Shown here piece after piece: positions 46,045-60,245 of a stretch of 64,000 nucleotides of DNA (its first letter is position 1; every line of letters starts with the position of its first letter). The DNA comes from Ipomoea triloba (Eukaryota; Streptophyta; Magnoliopsida; Solanales; Convolvulaceae), in the NCBI RefSeq assembly GCF_003576645.1, contig NC_044929.1, forward strand, positions 21,217,098 through 21,281,097, in the 5' to 3' direction. Both the position numbers and the translations under genes were made by a program. A model generated the notes under the pieces. The model saw only the letters and a program-made list of their open reading frames with translations. It was not told where the DNA came from and ran no database searches.

Positions 46045-47516
46045 TAAGAAATCTCAATCTCTCAATAGTGAGTTCTTTCATCATCCACTATCTCACTCAA
46101 TCTCAAAAACTATTCTCCTCATTAGTTTAGGTTTTTTATCAATTTTTTGTGGACCCAATATTGTACCATTATATTTTAATTAATTATTTATTTATTTTTT
46201 TGACAATAATTATTTATTTATTTATTATCATTATAAAATTAATAATTACAATTATTATTTTTATTATATTTAAAGTACATATCAAAATTGAAATAAATTT
46301 ATAATTATAAATGTTTAAATTTTCTTAAAAAAATATAATTTTACTACACGAAAAAATTTAATAACAAAATTCAACAAGAAAAACTTTTAAGAAATAGAAA
46401 ATAAAAATAAGTTGGCCGTTGCAACGGCTAACTTTTTTTTTTTTTTTCTTAAAAGAAAATAGCAAAAAAAAAAAAGGAAAGAAAAAAAGATGCAGTTGGC
46501 CGTTGCCCGCCTTAAAACGAAAAAGTAATAATAAAACAAGTGGCGGTCACTCTCAAATCTCAATCGCCTAAGTGAGTAACACGCATCCGTTTGGTTGGCC
46601 AATGAAAAATAATAATAAAACAATTTGCGGCCACTCTTAAATCTCAATCGCCCAAGTGAGCACATGTATTGGCCAGTGAATAAAACGCGCCCACGCACTT
46701 ACCCTCTTACTAGCCTTTTAAGAAAAAGAAACTTACAAAGTTTGTATTTCTGCAGGAGAACAATTTCACCCAAAAAAAAAAAAAAAACCATCACACATTA
46801 GGGAAAAATCAATTTGTGAGTTCTTTACTGTTCCAAACAGCATCAAAAGTGTGCTATTAGGCATGCTCTTAACTTACACACACACACAATTAACACCCAA
46901 AAGTACACCTATCTTGTGACCAACAAAGAACCAACATAAGTTTACCTATGACAGACCAACACAAATTACATATAACAAGCTAGCTTAAACCAAAAGGACT
47001 AATAAACAATTTAGTCAAACTTGTATAATTAGTTCAAATGATTCCAATTTTTTCTTATCATATATGTATTTGAAATGCATTGCTTCCTTTTGATATCAGA
47101 GAATAAAGAATAAAAATCCAAATAGATGGACATTGGGGGAAGAGAAAACTAATAAAAATTAGATAATTGAAGTAAACACACCCACTATTGATCCTCTGTT
47201 CTTCAAAGGCAATATTTAGCCCAAAGAAAAATCACAAAAGCCCCAATGAACAACCAAGTGCAACAATCACGTGCATTAACATACCCAATAGGGACTTCCC
47301 ATCAGCAAAATTTGCACTATGGAATTAAGGTCTCAAAAATAATATTTCATAGAACACCAATCTCTTTGTTTTTCATACTAAATAGAACAATTTGATAATT
47401 AGTCTCAACTGAAACAGAACATAATGAAAAAAACTAGCAGCATCTATAACTCGCATAACATTAAAGGAATGCCAAAAAAGTCTCATAATAAGGCAAATCG
47501 ATCAGTGAGCATGATT
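46045..47516. other. Spacer and 3' side of RPS26
   Basis: Contains a direct repeat of about 86 bases (from 46525 and 46611, sharing AATAATAAAACAA and CAAATCTCAATCGCC), and probable MITE debris ending CATGCTCTTA near 46870. The part after 47150 is likely downstream or 3' untranslated sequence of RPS26. No gene seen. Confidence 0.45.
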
Positions 47517-49220
<1,704 letters not shown>

Positions 49221-49290
49221 TTTTGGTGTGTAGACGAAGGCCGCTGGTACAGCTCGGAACTCCAATGGCTGGACTCTCTAGGGTTAGAGC

Positions 49291-49396
49291 TAGGGTTTCA
49301 GGAATAACGTTTTGAGGGTTTTATATTGATGCTTAACCCAATCGGCCCATTTAAGCTGGATCCATCAGCGGTTCGGGTATTATCTGACCTGGCCCA
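49291..49396 (-). promoter_or_regulatory. Ribosomal-protein promoter elements of RPS26: telo-box, TATA, two site II boxes
   Basis: On the minus strand, moving toward the gene: site II TGGGCC at 49396-49391, a second TGGGCC at 49349-49344, an AT-rich TATA-like stretch (AATATAAAAC) at about 49327-49318, and the telo-box AAACCCTA at 49298-49291, 71 bases before the ATG. Telo-box plus site II is the standard combination in plant ribosomal-protein promoters and drives expression in dividing cells. The telo-box downstream of the TATA-like element suggests that it lies at or just after the transcription start, as in other such genes. Confidence 0.72.
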
Positions 49397-49419
49397 ACTT
49401 TTTTTAAACCTTATTTTTC

Positions 49420-49760
49420 ACTTTGCCCCTTGTAATTTGAGGTTATTCGATTTCTTTCCCTTCTAATTTGAGGCTATTTTATTTTGATGATCAAATAATA
49501 GTTTAATCGCTCTACCCCTTGTAATTAGAGGCTAGTGTCAACTTTAACCCTTGAAACTTTTTAATAATGTTGAATGTAGTGACCTTTAGGCTTATGATTC
49601 TTTTTTTTTTGGACCAACAATATCTATATATAGTAGACGAATAAATTCTAACACTCAACCTAGGCGACTCAAACTCTTTTTATTATAAATAAAAATTGCA
49701 AAAACATACACTAACATATTACATTAAAATCTTACATTTCAATTATGTAGTATTACAAAG
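49420..49760. repeat. Direct repeat, copy 1 (partner at 51735-52037)
   Basis: Shares with copy 2 the order: CCTTGTAATTTGAGG, ATTTTATTTTGAT..ATCAAATAATAGTTTAAT, TTTTTGATAATGTTGAATG-type, CCTTTAGGCTTATG, ACAATATCTAT, GCGACTCAAACTC and TTATAAATAAAAATT. The two lie about 2.3 kb apart in the same orientation. Confidence 0.7.
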
Positions 49761-50453
49761 TAGTATTAAATAACCTGTGCAATTCACGGATTAATTTTTT
49801 ATATTATATATTTAAATAAAAAAATTGAAGGTGAAACTATAAATAATTATAATAATTGAGAGTGTACGTTTATTTGATTATAAGATCAATACAAAAGTAT
49901 CAATAATATATGACTTATTTGATTGTATTTATTTAAAAAGTTGATATATAATATGATTTATATAACTTATGATAACTATTTTATGAGTTAAAAATTATTT
50001 TTCAATAACTTGTGAGAACCATTTTGTGGCTCCTATTTTTATTATTCACCCATATATATACACTATCCACCTTATTAGCAACCATACAGAATTTGTTTAA
50101 TACAATATAAAGGATTTGACTTTGTAAAATATTTAATAGTATTTATAATGGTATATAATATTTTTATATATGAAAAGAAACATCCTAAAATCATTGATAA
50201 AACATAAAATACACATGTGATATATATATATATATAAAATTGATGATGAAATTATAAATATTTTTAATATTTGAAGGTGTACATTTATTTGAAATTATAA
50301 GATGTGTATATAAGTGATGAAATTGATTACTTAAAAGTTATATTAGGAAAAAGATCTAAACAAAAAATATAAGAAAGAGCATGGCTAATTGATACAATTT
50401 TAATTAACAGAAATAAATTATAATCAAATGAAAAGAATCTCTATGTTGAATAC
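49761..50453. other. AT-rich DNA between the direct repeats
   Basis: Very AT-rich, with many short ATAATATGTGTAT-type phrases; no gene or clear open frame. If the repeats were LTRs this would be the inner part, but no polypurine tract or primer-binding site was recognised. Confidence 0.4.
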
Positions 50454-50693
50454 CAGTTGTTATACCGTGGACCATGGTCACAAAACGGCGTTGTTTCAAT
50501 AAGTGGGAGAAACGGCTCCCGTCCGTAACTGATACTACAGTTTATCTCAAATGATACTACAATTGTGTTGAACTGATACTGCAGTTGTGTTGAAAGGGAA
50601 CTGCAGTTGTGCGGAACGGAGGTCGTTTCATCCGTCTACTTTCATTAATCAAAACGACGTCGTTTTGATGCGCGGTCCACATTAAAATTTGCG
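50454..50693. mobile_element. Short MULE-like MITE, 9-bp target duplication (GTTGAATAC)
   Basis: Starts CAGTTGTTATACCGTGGACC and ends GTCCACATTAAAATTTGCG; flanked by GTTGAATAC at 50445-50453 and 50694-50702. Inside are AAAACGGCGTTGTTT near the left end and AAAACGACGTCGTTTT near the right, matching the element at 52038. The 240-base interior includes three AACTGATACTGCAGTTGTG-type phrases. Confidence 0.82.
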
Positions 50694-50702
50694 GTTGAAT
50701 AC

Positions 50703-51734
50703 TATAGCAAGATTAAAGTGTTAAATACATGTTAGTAATATGGACGTAATATGTGTATGCTTATTTTTCTTTAATTACCAATCGTAATATATGCATGTTT
50801 AATTAACTTCCTATATAGAAAGAAAAACTTATCGTTAATTTCAATAAAAATGAGGACATTTTATTATAATTACTATATGGTAATAAGGAGTACATATTAT
50901 TCTTAATTAATATTATGCTAATTATGATGTTCATGTAATATGAATAATTATGGTAATTAAGGAGTATATATTATTATTAATAAAATAATATGTATATGTT
51001 TAATTTCGTTTAATTATGGACGTAATATTTGTATTTTTAATTTCGTTTAATTATGAACATAATATGTATATGTTTATTTTCTTTAATTATGTCCATAATA
51101 TGTGTACCATTAATTTTCTTAATTGATTATATAAAATCTATATTACATCAAGTATTAAAAAACAATTTAATAAAAGTATAATGTGTAAATTAATTTCTTA
51201 ATTACCATAATTATTAAGATTTTGTTCAAAAGTAACCATTAACGTAATTTTATATGTGTAATAATCTAAGAAGTTGAATAATTTACATATAATTGTATAG
51301 ATCTAATAATCTTTGAATTAGCGTAATACTATGTGAATTGGAATAATTATCATAATATTTTTATAATTTCCTATAATTATGGATGTAGTATGTGTATTAT
51401 CAATTTTCTTAATTGATTAGATAAAAATTATATTACTGAAAGTATTAATTTCTTGATTGCCATACTTTTTAAAGATTTTATTCAAAATTAATTAAATGAA
51501 GTGCACGGGTAATTCATATTATTTGAAGAAAAAAAATAAAATCGTTATAAGAAGAAATAATCTATGTTTAATTACCATAATAAATTTAGATGTTAAATAC
51601 GATTATTAATGACCACATATTATTTAGATGGTAAATAGTATATGGTAATTAACTATATAGATTAACATAATAAACATATATGGATCAATATTATAAAAAA
51701 AAAAAAAAAGTGACGAAAAAGGTAAAATACATTC
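50703..51734. other. AT-rich spacer with many short repeats, no gene
   Basis: Phrases such as AATTATGGACGTAATATGTGT recur about six times in varied form between 50730 and 51420. They look like an old tandem or dispersed repeat. Nothing coding. Confidence 0.4.
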
Positions 51735-52037
51735 GATAACTTTGCCCTTGTAATTTGAGGCCATTTTATTTTGATCAAATAATAGTTTAATAGTCACTCT
51801 ACCACTTGTAATTTGAGACTAGTATCACTTAGCCCTTACAAACTTTTTGATAATGTTGAATGGAGTGACCTATAGGCTTATGGTTTTTTTTTTGGACAAA
51901 CAATATCTATGTATGTATACCAACGAATTATAATTCTCAATCTTATATTTAAGCGACTCAGACTCCTTTCATTATAAATAAAAATTAAAAAACACTAAGA
52001 TATTGCATTGAAAATTTGAAATATTACTATTCAAGTA
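51735..52037. repeat. Direct repeat, copy 2 (partner at 49420-49760)
   Basis: Order of shared phrases as in copy 1, ending close to AAATTTGAAATATTAC. A MULE-like element is inserted at its right edge (TSD ATTCAAGTA). Copies differ by about one base in six by eye, so they are old. Confidence 0.65.
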
Positions 52038-52509
52038 CAATCGTTATACCCTGCACCACGGTGCACATAGCAATGTGCACCACGTACGTAAACGACGTCG
52101 TTTCGATGTTAGTGGACGTGGACGCAAATGACTACAGGGAATTCATTATCTATAATACACATAATCATTATCTAGAATACACAGAACGTTTGCCTATAAT
52201 ACACATAATGTTTGCCCAGAATATTGACACAAAATACACAGATGTTAGTGGACGCGGATGCGAATGACTCCAGTGAATTCATTATCTATAATACACATAA
52301 TCATTATCTAGAATACACAGAATGTTTGCCCAGAATACACAAAATATTGACACAAAATACACAGAATATTAAAATAAATACAGAGATCGACCGAAACGGG
52401 AAACGTGATTTCCAAAAAAACGGACGGTTAGTTTACAATGCTCAAAACGACGTCGTTTACGTACGTGGTGTACATTACTATGTGCACCGGGTGCACGGTA
52501 TAATTTGCC
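52038..52509. mobile_element. MULE-like MITE with about 70-base terminal inverted repeats and 9-bp target duplication
   Basis: Left arm CAATCGTTATACCCTGCACC onward and right arm, inverted, GGCAAATTATACCGTGCACC agree over about 70 bases through GTGCACATAG and CACGTACGTAAACGACGTCG. Flanks ATTCAAGTA at 52029-52037 and 52510-52518 are identical, as expected for Mutator-like transposition. The interior has a tandem repeat of about 136 bases (52105-52240, 52241-52365). No transposase. Confidence 0.9.
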
Positions 52510-52518
52510 ATTCAAGTA

Positions 52519-53333
52519 TGTAAAGTATAAGTGTCATCCCTGGTTATCTCATAAATGATTATTTTGTTTTCTTATATTACAATACTGATTAATTATTCCT
52601 TAAATCTAAGTATGTGTGATTAGTGAGTGTGTGATTACTAATCAATTAAGGGTAACTGTTGTTAGACCAACAAATAAATATGATATTTACAATATGATAT
52701 AATTGAGATTTCTTTACAAATGATTCCAAAAGATGCATGTTCGCTATATATATGTTAATAATTATAAATTTTAATGTGCATAAACATTAAACTGTAAGTA
52801 TATTACATATATTTCATTCACACTATAATATATTCATAATGGTCGCTATATATGGTCATAAAAATAAAATTTAATGTACATAATCATTACACTACATGTG
52901 CATAATGACTTTAGTGTGCAATAGAGAGTGTGAATGACCGTTAAGTTACTAACTACGCTTCTTTGAAACATTATTTCAGACCATGAGTCCACAATATAAT
53001 AATTGTTGCATCAATAATATAGAAGTTTTAATAATTAATAATATTGTCAACATTACTCACATCCATACTCAATTACTCGAATTAAATTGAAGTTGCTATA
53101 AAATAAAGTAAGCATAGCTTTTGGAATTTATAATCATATCCTTAAAATTTGTATCCAAGGAAAAAGCCCATTGTCACATCATACGAAAACAAAACAACAA
53201 AAGCTTATACAAAACAAAATACAATGATCAAGCGGGTGCTAGTTAGCTACCTCAGCTTGAATATATTAACTTTGCGTTACAATTGCCACAAAACCATACG
53301 AGTCAAAAGACTCCGTAAAACTACTAATAAACA
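52519..53333. other. Spacer and 3' side of the expansin gene
   Basis: AT-rich with no gene seen. The last 200 bases probably include the expansin 3' untranslated region. Confidence 0.4.
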
Positions 53334-54680
53334 TTAAAATTGAGCACCCTCAAAAGTTTGACCAAATTGCCAATTAGTTGGTGCCACATTATAACTCGTG
53401 AGAGTTCTTCCATCACCGGCCGTAACTCTAAAAGAAAGGCTTTGACCGTTAAAGTTGGAGTTGCTTTGCCAATTTTGACCCCAATTCCTCGACGTGGTTT
53501 GCCACCCAGTCTTTGACCCTTTGATCAAAACTTGATAGACATTTCCTGGACCTGCCACGTTGGTGACCAAGACCAAGTTGAAGAAAGCATGCCCATTGAT
53601 TGTAAACCTTATGCCTCCTTTCCTCACACACGGCACCCTACAAGACAATAACACCTTTTGTTGAATTGGATACTCTGAAAACAAATGTTAATGATACTCA
53701 AATTTGGTACAAGATAATGTTACTCTTACCTTCTATAGACTACCGGGACAATTCCTGCACGGTACTTAGCGATGTGCAAGAACGCCGGCTGGGCCATGTC
53801 AAAATGTTGGAGGGGAGGATTGCACCATCCGCCGTCATTGTTGGGCAAAGCATAGTTCGGAGGGCAAAAGTTTGTGGCGGTTACGGTGATGGTTCCGGGG
53901 AGACACGACCTGGAGTCGCCGTCGCAACGCAGCTCGAAACACTCGCCGCAGCTCAGCCCATTGTTGAACAGCGCCGTGCTAAGTGCTGCGGTCTGCGTTC
54001 CGTATCCTTGACTATATAAATTCCCGTAGCCACACGCGCCACCTTTAATTTAGTCAAATAAACAAAAGGCACACTAATTAATTAAAAATTCATTGCCCAA
54101 AAACTCATCATTCCCACCCTCTGGCCTAATAGGTTAGTAGGCCAAGGTGTTAGAATCAAGTACTTAACACAACCAAGGCCAAAAGTTATAACTCATAACC
54201 AAGGCACATTTTATTTCTTTATAGACTGCCATTACATTTTTCATGTGCTGGATTTCGCCCTTCACAAGTCTCAACCCAACAATCTCCTGGCTTGGCCTTT
54301 TACTGGCCTCGCCCAACAAGGAGATAAATTAGGTGGAAAGATTAGTATCCGGTGTCCACGAGTAACACACCAAATTGGGTTAAACTCCCACACTGTGAGA
54401 GTCTATACTCAACCTTGTGTTTTTTTTACATCTTCTACTACTCGAGAATCAGATGAGCTGTCTATGTTGGCATTAATTAAAAATCCAATAATAAGAGTTA
54501 CTAGGTAGAACTAGAGGATCAGAGGATAAGATGAAGCGTACCCATTGTGCCGGAAGCATCGCCGCCGCCGTAGAAGGTGGCGTGCGCGGATTGCCAGCCG
54601 CCGTAGTCAGCCACGGCAGTGCTTTGTAGTCGTAGCAAGAAGATAGCCAAAAGGGTAAGTTTTGCATAAGAAAATGCCAT
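53334..54680 (-). CDS. Alpha-expansin (3 exons, 251 aa)
   Basis: Minus-strand exons: 54680-54542, 54042-53730, 53637-53334; 756 nt. Residues 1-24 ([20 protein letters not shown] and on) form a secretion signal; the mature protein starts near [15 protein letters not shown]. Domain 1 has [15 protein letters not shown], the alpha-expansin insertion with WCNPP, a series of Cys, and the HFDMAQPAF motif (GH45-like HFD). Domain 2 is the carbohydrate-binding module with [18 protein letters not shown] and WQFGQTFEG. Expansins act in the cell wall and loosen the cellulose-xyloglucan network at acid pH without detectable hydrolysis. Length and the two-intron layout are typical. The exon 3 acceptor (GTAG|GGTGCC) is fixed to within a base by the frame. 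Which alpha-expansin paralogue this is cannot be told. Confidence 0.95.
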
Positions 54681-54772
54681 GGCTGCTGCTTCCATCTTTA
54701 TAGAATTGCAGTGTATGTAACTTTAGAATTGAATGTTGCAATGAGCTTGAAGCCTTGAAGCATGGAATGTCT

Positions 54773-54792
54773 CTATATATATATATATATAG
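54773..54792 (-). promoter_or_regulatory. TATA-rich core promoter of the expansin gene
   Basis: An alternating TA run on the minus strand (read TATATATATATA followed by GAGACATTCC) lies about 95-110 bases before the expansin ATG. Its distance and the leader sequence that follows fit a TATA box with a start site near 54745-54750. It may also simply be a TA microsatellite; the call rests on position. Confidence 0.4.
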
Positions 54793-55293
54793 AATCAGGA
54801 CCCACCCTCCCACCATTCTTTTCCTTTTATTTTATTATTATTATTTTTGGTACATATTCTTTTCCTTAAATACTATCTTTATTAATTAGTATTACTGATT
54901 ATTTTTAATTTTCAATTTTTTTAAAAAGTGAATAAAGGCAAAACATGCATATATACTGTTGCGAGCTGAGGGAGACGCAATATTACAAGATGAAGGTGAT
55001 TGCCGGCCAAAATGGCAATGAAGGTATTGTTTGTTTGCTTGCGAAATTTCCTTCTTTTAATAAATATTTTTAAAATATTATATAGCCATCATGCATGCAT
55101 AGAAAGGACAATGAAACTAGACTAAGAAACAAGTGCAATATATATTGAGTCGGTCAATTATGGACATGTTAAATTGGTTTACCTCATTGTAATCTTTTTT
55201 TAGTTGTTACGATTACATGATCAATTTTGCTCAAATTGCACATTCAGATAGCGGCTACAAGTTTCTTTGAAAATCAAAGTGAAATAGATATTA
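54793..55293. other. Upstream spacer of the expansin gene
   Basis: AT-rich, no gene. Likely to hold part of the expansin promoter; no specific element assigned. Confidence 0.35.
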
Positions 55294-55472
55294 ACCCAAT
55301 GAAATAAGTCAAGTACACTGACAAATGAGCTCTCTCTTTGTGGGGGAAAATTTTGAGATAACCCGGATACGTGACAATTCCCTTTGAGTCGGCTCTTGTG
55401 CCTCTAGAAGTGAGCGGGGATTAGTCGGGTGGATCTGGACCGTACGACGGACTAAGAAAGACCTAAAAAAAA
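55294..55472 (+). mobile_element. tRNA-derived SINE, family A, diverged copy
   Basis: Starts CCCAATGAAATAAGTCAAGTAC, keeps GAGCTCTCTCTTTGTGGGGG, an altered box B, GAGTCGGCTCTTGTGCCTC and GTGGATCTGGACCGTACGAC, and ends in an A run. Flanks AAGTGAAATAGATATT on the left and AAGTGAATAGATATT on the right are the target duplication with one base difference. More diverged than the copies at 9064 and 45465. Confidence 0.75.
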
Positions 55473-58400
55473 AGTGAATAGATATTTATCGTGTTCATTA
55501 ATTACATTGCAACAATTTCTTAATTCATTAAATACAATAATGCATTAATATAATGACTTTAGCTAACAGCGTAACTAACTCTTTATAAACAATTTAATTG
55601 GGTTAAATACTCCACAAGCAAATGCACCCTGTTCTTGATTGGCTAAGCTTGATGAGCCCCTATAAAAGTTGATTTCATTACTAAACACACACAAGAAGTT
55701 GAACGAAAATTGAATGTGAGTGATATATTTATATATAATTATAAGATAAAATGTAACTTTTAGATCTTCGATTGTAGGCACGATATAAATTTAATTCCAT
55801 AGTAATTCTTTACGATATATTAAATCTTTGACTTCTTAGTAAAATGACAAATGTTGTCTTTGCATTTGTCTCTAGAATTTACAGAAAACAGTAGGTGTTG
55901 AAATATATACTCACTCAATATATTGAGTTAGTGAATTAATCTAGTTTGATAGGTATCTCTCTTTATCTTAAGTTGAAACTATCGATAATTATTTTAAAAT
56001 AATAGGTGTTAAAATATACCAATTTGACATAGTTATTCGTTTTGAAAAAGTATCACATTGTATCTTTAAAATAGGGTAATTACCTAATTGTATCATTATG
56101 CTAAGGTTAGGCAGTTAGCATTTATGGCCTCACAATCCTACCTAGCAAGGGTAGATAAATAGTATAGAGGACCTATTAATAATGTCAAAGGATCGTCATT
56201 ATACTTGAAAACATAACTTCACGATTGATTTAAGGATGTCTTTTTTATAATATTACTGGGATCTTTGATCTCTGTTCTAATAGGGATGGGAACAAATACT
56301 AAAATATCATAAATGGAGACATAATGCACCTATCTCCATAATCCCATTCCATGTACAATTTGGTAGTTTAAATTAAAATTTAAATATATAATTTCTTTTG
56401 CTTATATATTAAAAATTATATGAAACTAGCTACTAGTTTGATTATGTACAGTTTGTTTGGCTGTCTCTACAAATTCTTTACGAGATCAAACATAAGAAAA
56501 ATATATATATATTAATTATCCAACAAAGACAGATAATGTGAATGTGGGATCGTAGAGATGAAGAAGGAGAATATTAACGATTATAAACAGCATCGTGATT
56601 GATATTCACTCATAAAAAGAAACTCTAGTACCCATCTTTTTCTCTCATTTGGTGCAATACTTGGGCTGTCACTTTATTGAGAGTTTACACTTTACACCAA
56701 CGACATACATTATAATTAAATAAACATAAATAGATGTTATATCTTATATTATAATAACTAATCCATTCTTAATACCTTTACTATTAGTATAATTTCAAAA
56801 TCTATCTTTGGCCTAATGAATTAAAATTAAGCTTTCAGTAACATGGTGAGATTCGATATCCTCCACAAATATTAGAGGTTTGAGTTTTAGGACAAGTTTC
56901 TTATTCACAGAAGTGTACAATTTGATATTGAATCTCGAAATTAAATTAACTCTATTTACTTACTCATCATGAGCTTAAGGACAAATTCATAAAATTTATG
57001 ATATCTAAAAACATAATAAGTATGAATGAAGGTTATACCGTTCATTCATGTCCGTTTTTCCGGTACGTTTTATTTATATATTATGCTATAAAAGTTGTAC
57101 TATACAATATTTTGGACAAATATACTCATACCATTATAATTTCCATTATCTTTTCCACTATTGTTACCATGCACATGCATCCACCATATATTTTTTTTTA
57201 TATTTTTCAATAATAATAATTTATACACATTATATATTAGAGTTACGTTTTATGTTAGTTATTTTATAAAATATAAATATCAAATTTATTAAAATGTTTA
57301 CATTATTATTATTATTATTATTATTTAAATATCTAAAATCTAAATAAATCTAAAATTTTAATATAAAGTACTAATCTTGAGCACTTATTTTTTGCGTATC
57401 ACACAGAAAATACTAGTAGTACGATAAAGTAGAAAAATTTGGGTTATAAAAAAATCATTTAATAAAGTTGGGCTTAGGTAAGGAAAAAAACAGAAGTGCA
57501 CATGCAATAGTTGTAATTGGCCTGTCAAGTAACAACCGCCAGGCATGCGTAACACTCCCCCGCACATGCATTTCTCGGCCGGTTTTGTAACCTTATGCCC
57601 AAAATTTAAAAAAAAAAATATTTTATTATTTATAAATAAAATCTTATTTTATTACAATATTTGTATAATGCATACGTGTATCACTTCCATTAGATTTTTT
57701 TTTAAAAAAAAAAAAAAGAAAGAAAAGAAGCTAATGAATAGAAGAGGTAATCTACACCAACTACTCATGGTCCAAGTGAAAGGAGTTTATTTTATATAAA
57801 AGTTAATGAATTTTTATAATAATTTCCGACGTATTATATCCTCTAATAATAAACTTTAGTTAATTTTTTTATGTATCAAATTAAACTCTCTGACATACTA
57901 ATACATTGAAAACTGAAAATTGTTTGAAATTTGTAACGTTGAAAATCAGTACTTGATTTAACGCGATAGTTTTATTAAAACTAATTTGAACATTGAAAAT
58001 TTTGTTACTAATGGTCATTGCAATAAATTTTGCTAGTTTTTTTACGTGCTTTAATTTACTATGCAAGAAATCTACGCACTAATTCTTTGGCAGTGTTAAT
58101 ATTTCATAAGTCAAGTCTTGAGAGAGCTTATGAAATAAGGTTTGACCAAAATTCGAAGTTGAAAATGCAATCGAAACATTATAAGATGAACTCTAGCCTT
58201 ATATGTGTATGACATGTAAAGAGGTGGATCAAGTCTTCCGTGAGTAAGAGTCAAATTAAACTATATGCACGATTTGAGTAAAAAATATACTAGTCTCACT
58301 CAATGATGTTATACACACAAAAATATTATTGTATAAAAAACTTATCTTCATTATACACAAATTTTAAATTTAATTAAAGTAAACGATTAACTAAAAGAAA

Positions 58401-60245
58401 TAATTATTTAATGGGGACAAATATATCTTCTTTTATTTTTTAAAATATATTCCGTATTTATTTTTTAATTGTTGAGGGGACAGGATAAGAAAGCATCTAC
58501 GTAAGGATATTTGTTTACCGTGAGGGTTGTTTGGTACAACCTTAAATTGCGCCTATTATTTGGAGAAGATAAGTGCTGGATTGGTTTGGTGGACATGATA
58601 TTCCTTGTATCCTTATTCCCCACGCTATGCTCCAAAGAGAATCATTGCATGCATTCATGCGAATGAACAACTAAATTCTACTTTGAATATGCATGCACTC
58701 TTTCAAATCCAGCATCTTGACCTAGGCAAAGTATATCACGGATCAGGGTCTACCTTGCATTATAGACACTGGTCCAAAAATAACCTTAAGATCCCCTGTA
58801 TCTATAGTTGTCACATTTTTTATTTGTAGCTATCATATTATGTGTCAGCAATTATCAAGTTATTTGTTTACATGTACAGAAATTGTTAACTGTAAGCACA
58901 TTTATTTGTTTTGTAATAATAAGCGTGTTACAATGAACAATCTATTCTATAGGTTGATCAATGGAAACTTAGTCTGCTTTACTTCATGGTCCTTTGTCGA
59001 CTAGGGTTACAAGACATGATTTACTCCGTACGCACCCTCAAGTAGTGACGGTAAATTCCTCTCATAAAAAAAAATCTATTTCCACTTCTATATATGTTGA
59101 TTAGTCCTACCCCTCTAGCTCCTTAGCCAAACGAGACCTCTCTTTTTAACTCCCACAATGTCGCCATAAATTAAACCTCTTTGTTATATATCCGCGTTTA
59201 GAACAAACTAAAACCAATATACCAATAACTATCATGGTCATGTATTATTTTTAAATTATCAATATAGTCTAATTTATTTATCTAATCTTACCAAATTTAC
59301 AGTATAAATATGCCCGACCACCATCACATACATTATTTAAACAATTCATCTCTTAACCTATTAGTTATCATTATATTACCATACCTAATATATATTTTAG
59401 TGGAATGCATGTCATAATATACACATTAATTATATATCATTGTGGTTCATTGTCATTATAGTGTGTGTATATATATATAATTACACTGACAGTGTACTGT
59501 AGTGTATGTATATATGCATGGGCAGGAAAGCTTTATTCGCTGTAACTTTTGACAAATTGTGGAATGATTTGGAAAGGGGAGGGTTAGTGTCATTGACGAT
59601 AACTTAGAAAAATTGTGGTTTAAGCAATTATGAGTCGGTGATGTGATGTTAAAGATACAAGTAAGACAATTTGATATTTCCAGATCAGAGGTTACAAATG
59701 AATTTTTTTTTTTGGTAAAAATTATATCAAACATGTAAATTATATTAAGAAAATCTTTATGTGACGGGTTCATTAAAAAATTATTGAAAAAAATTAAACT
59801 TATGACATTTTAGTATGAAAATTATGTTTTATTCACTCCGATGAATTACTATTTCTGGACTAATTTGATTATTATGTTCCGAATAAATAAATTAAATTTA
59901 GTGCGCTAATAATTATTAATTAAGTACGTAAGGACATATACGTGTCATCTCATTAGTGAATTAGATTCTGCTACATAGCTTTTTCCTATTCCACTACTTA
60001 CCTAGATCAAAAGCAAAGTATATATTAACTGTTACAACATGTGCTTGCATTGTTTTCTTTTTGAGAAATGCTGGTTTTATACCCAAATTTATAAAGGTAA
60101 AAAATACTTGCGGTCAAAAGTGGTGTACACGATAAATTTCAGTTTTGTATGGTATAATAATAGCCAACAAATCACATAGAAGAAATAATTTATATTAAAA
60201 AAAATCTTTGATGAGCATTGTATTCTTTTAAAAAATACCCAAGAA
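55473..60245. other. Gene-free AT-rich region
   Basis: No coding frame with recognisable content. Degenerate pieces include a possible Helitron 3' end at 57393-57417 (GCGTATCACACAGAAAATACTAGT), ATT microsatellite at 57301-57330, and tRNA-like fragments near 56850 and 59790. Nothing else supported. Confidence 0.45.

Noticed and set aside
49420..52037. A complete LTR retrotransposon
   Set aside because: No gag-pol, primer-binding site or polypurine tract seen between the direct repeats; kept only as a repeat pair.
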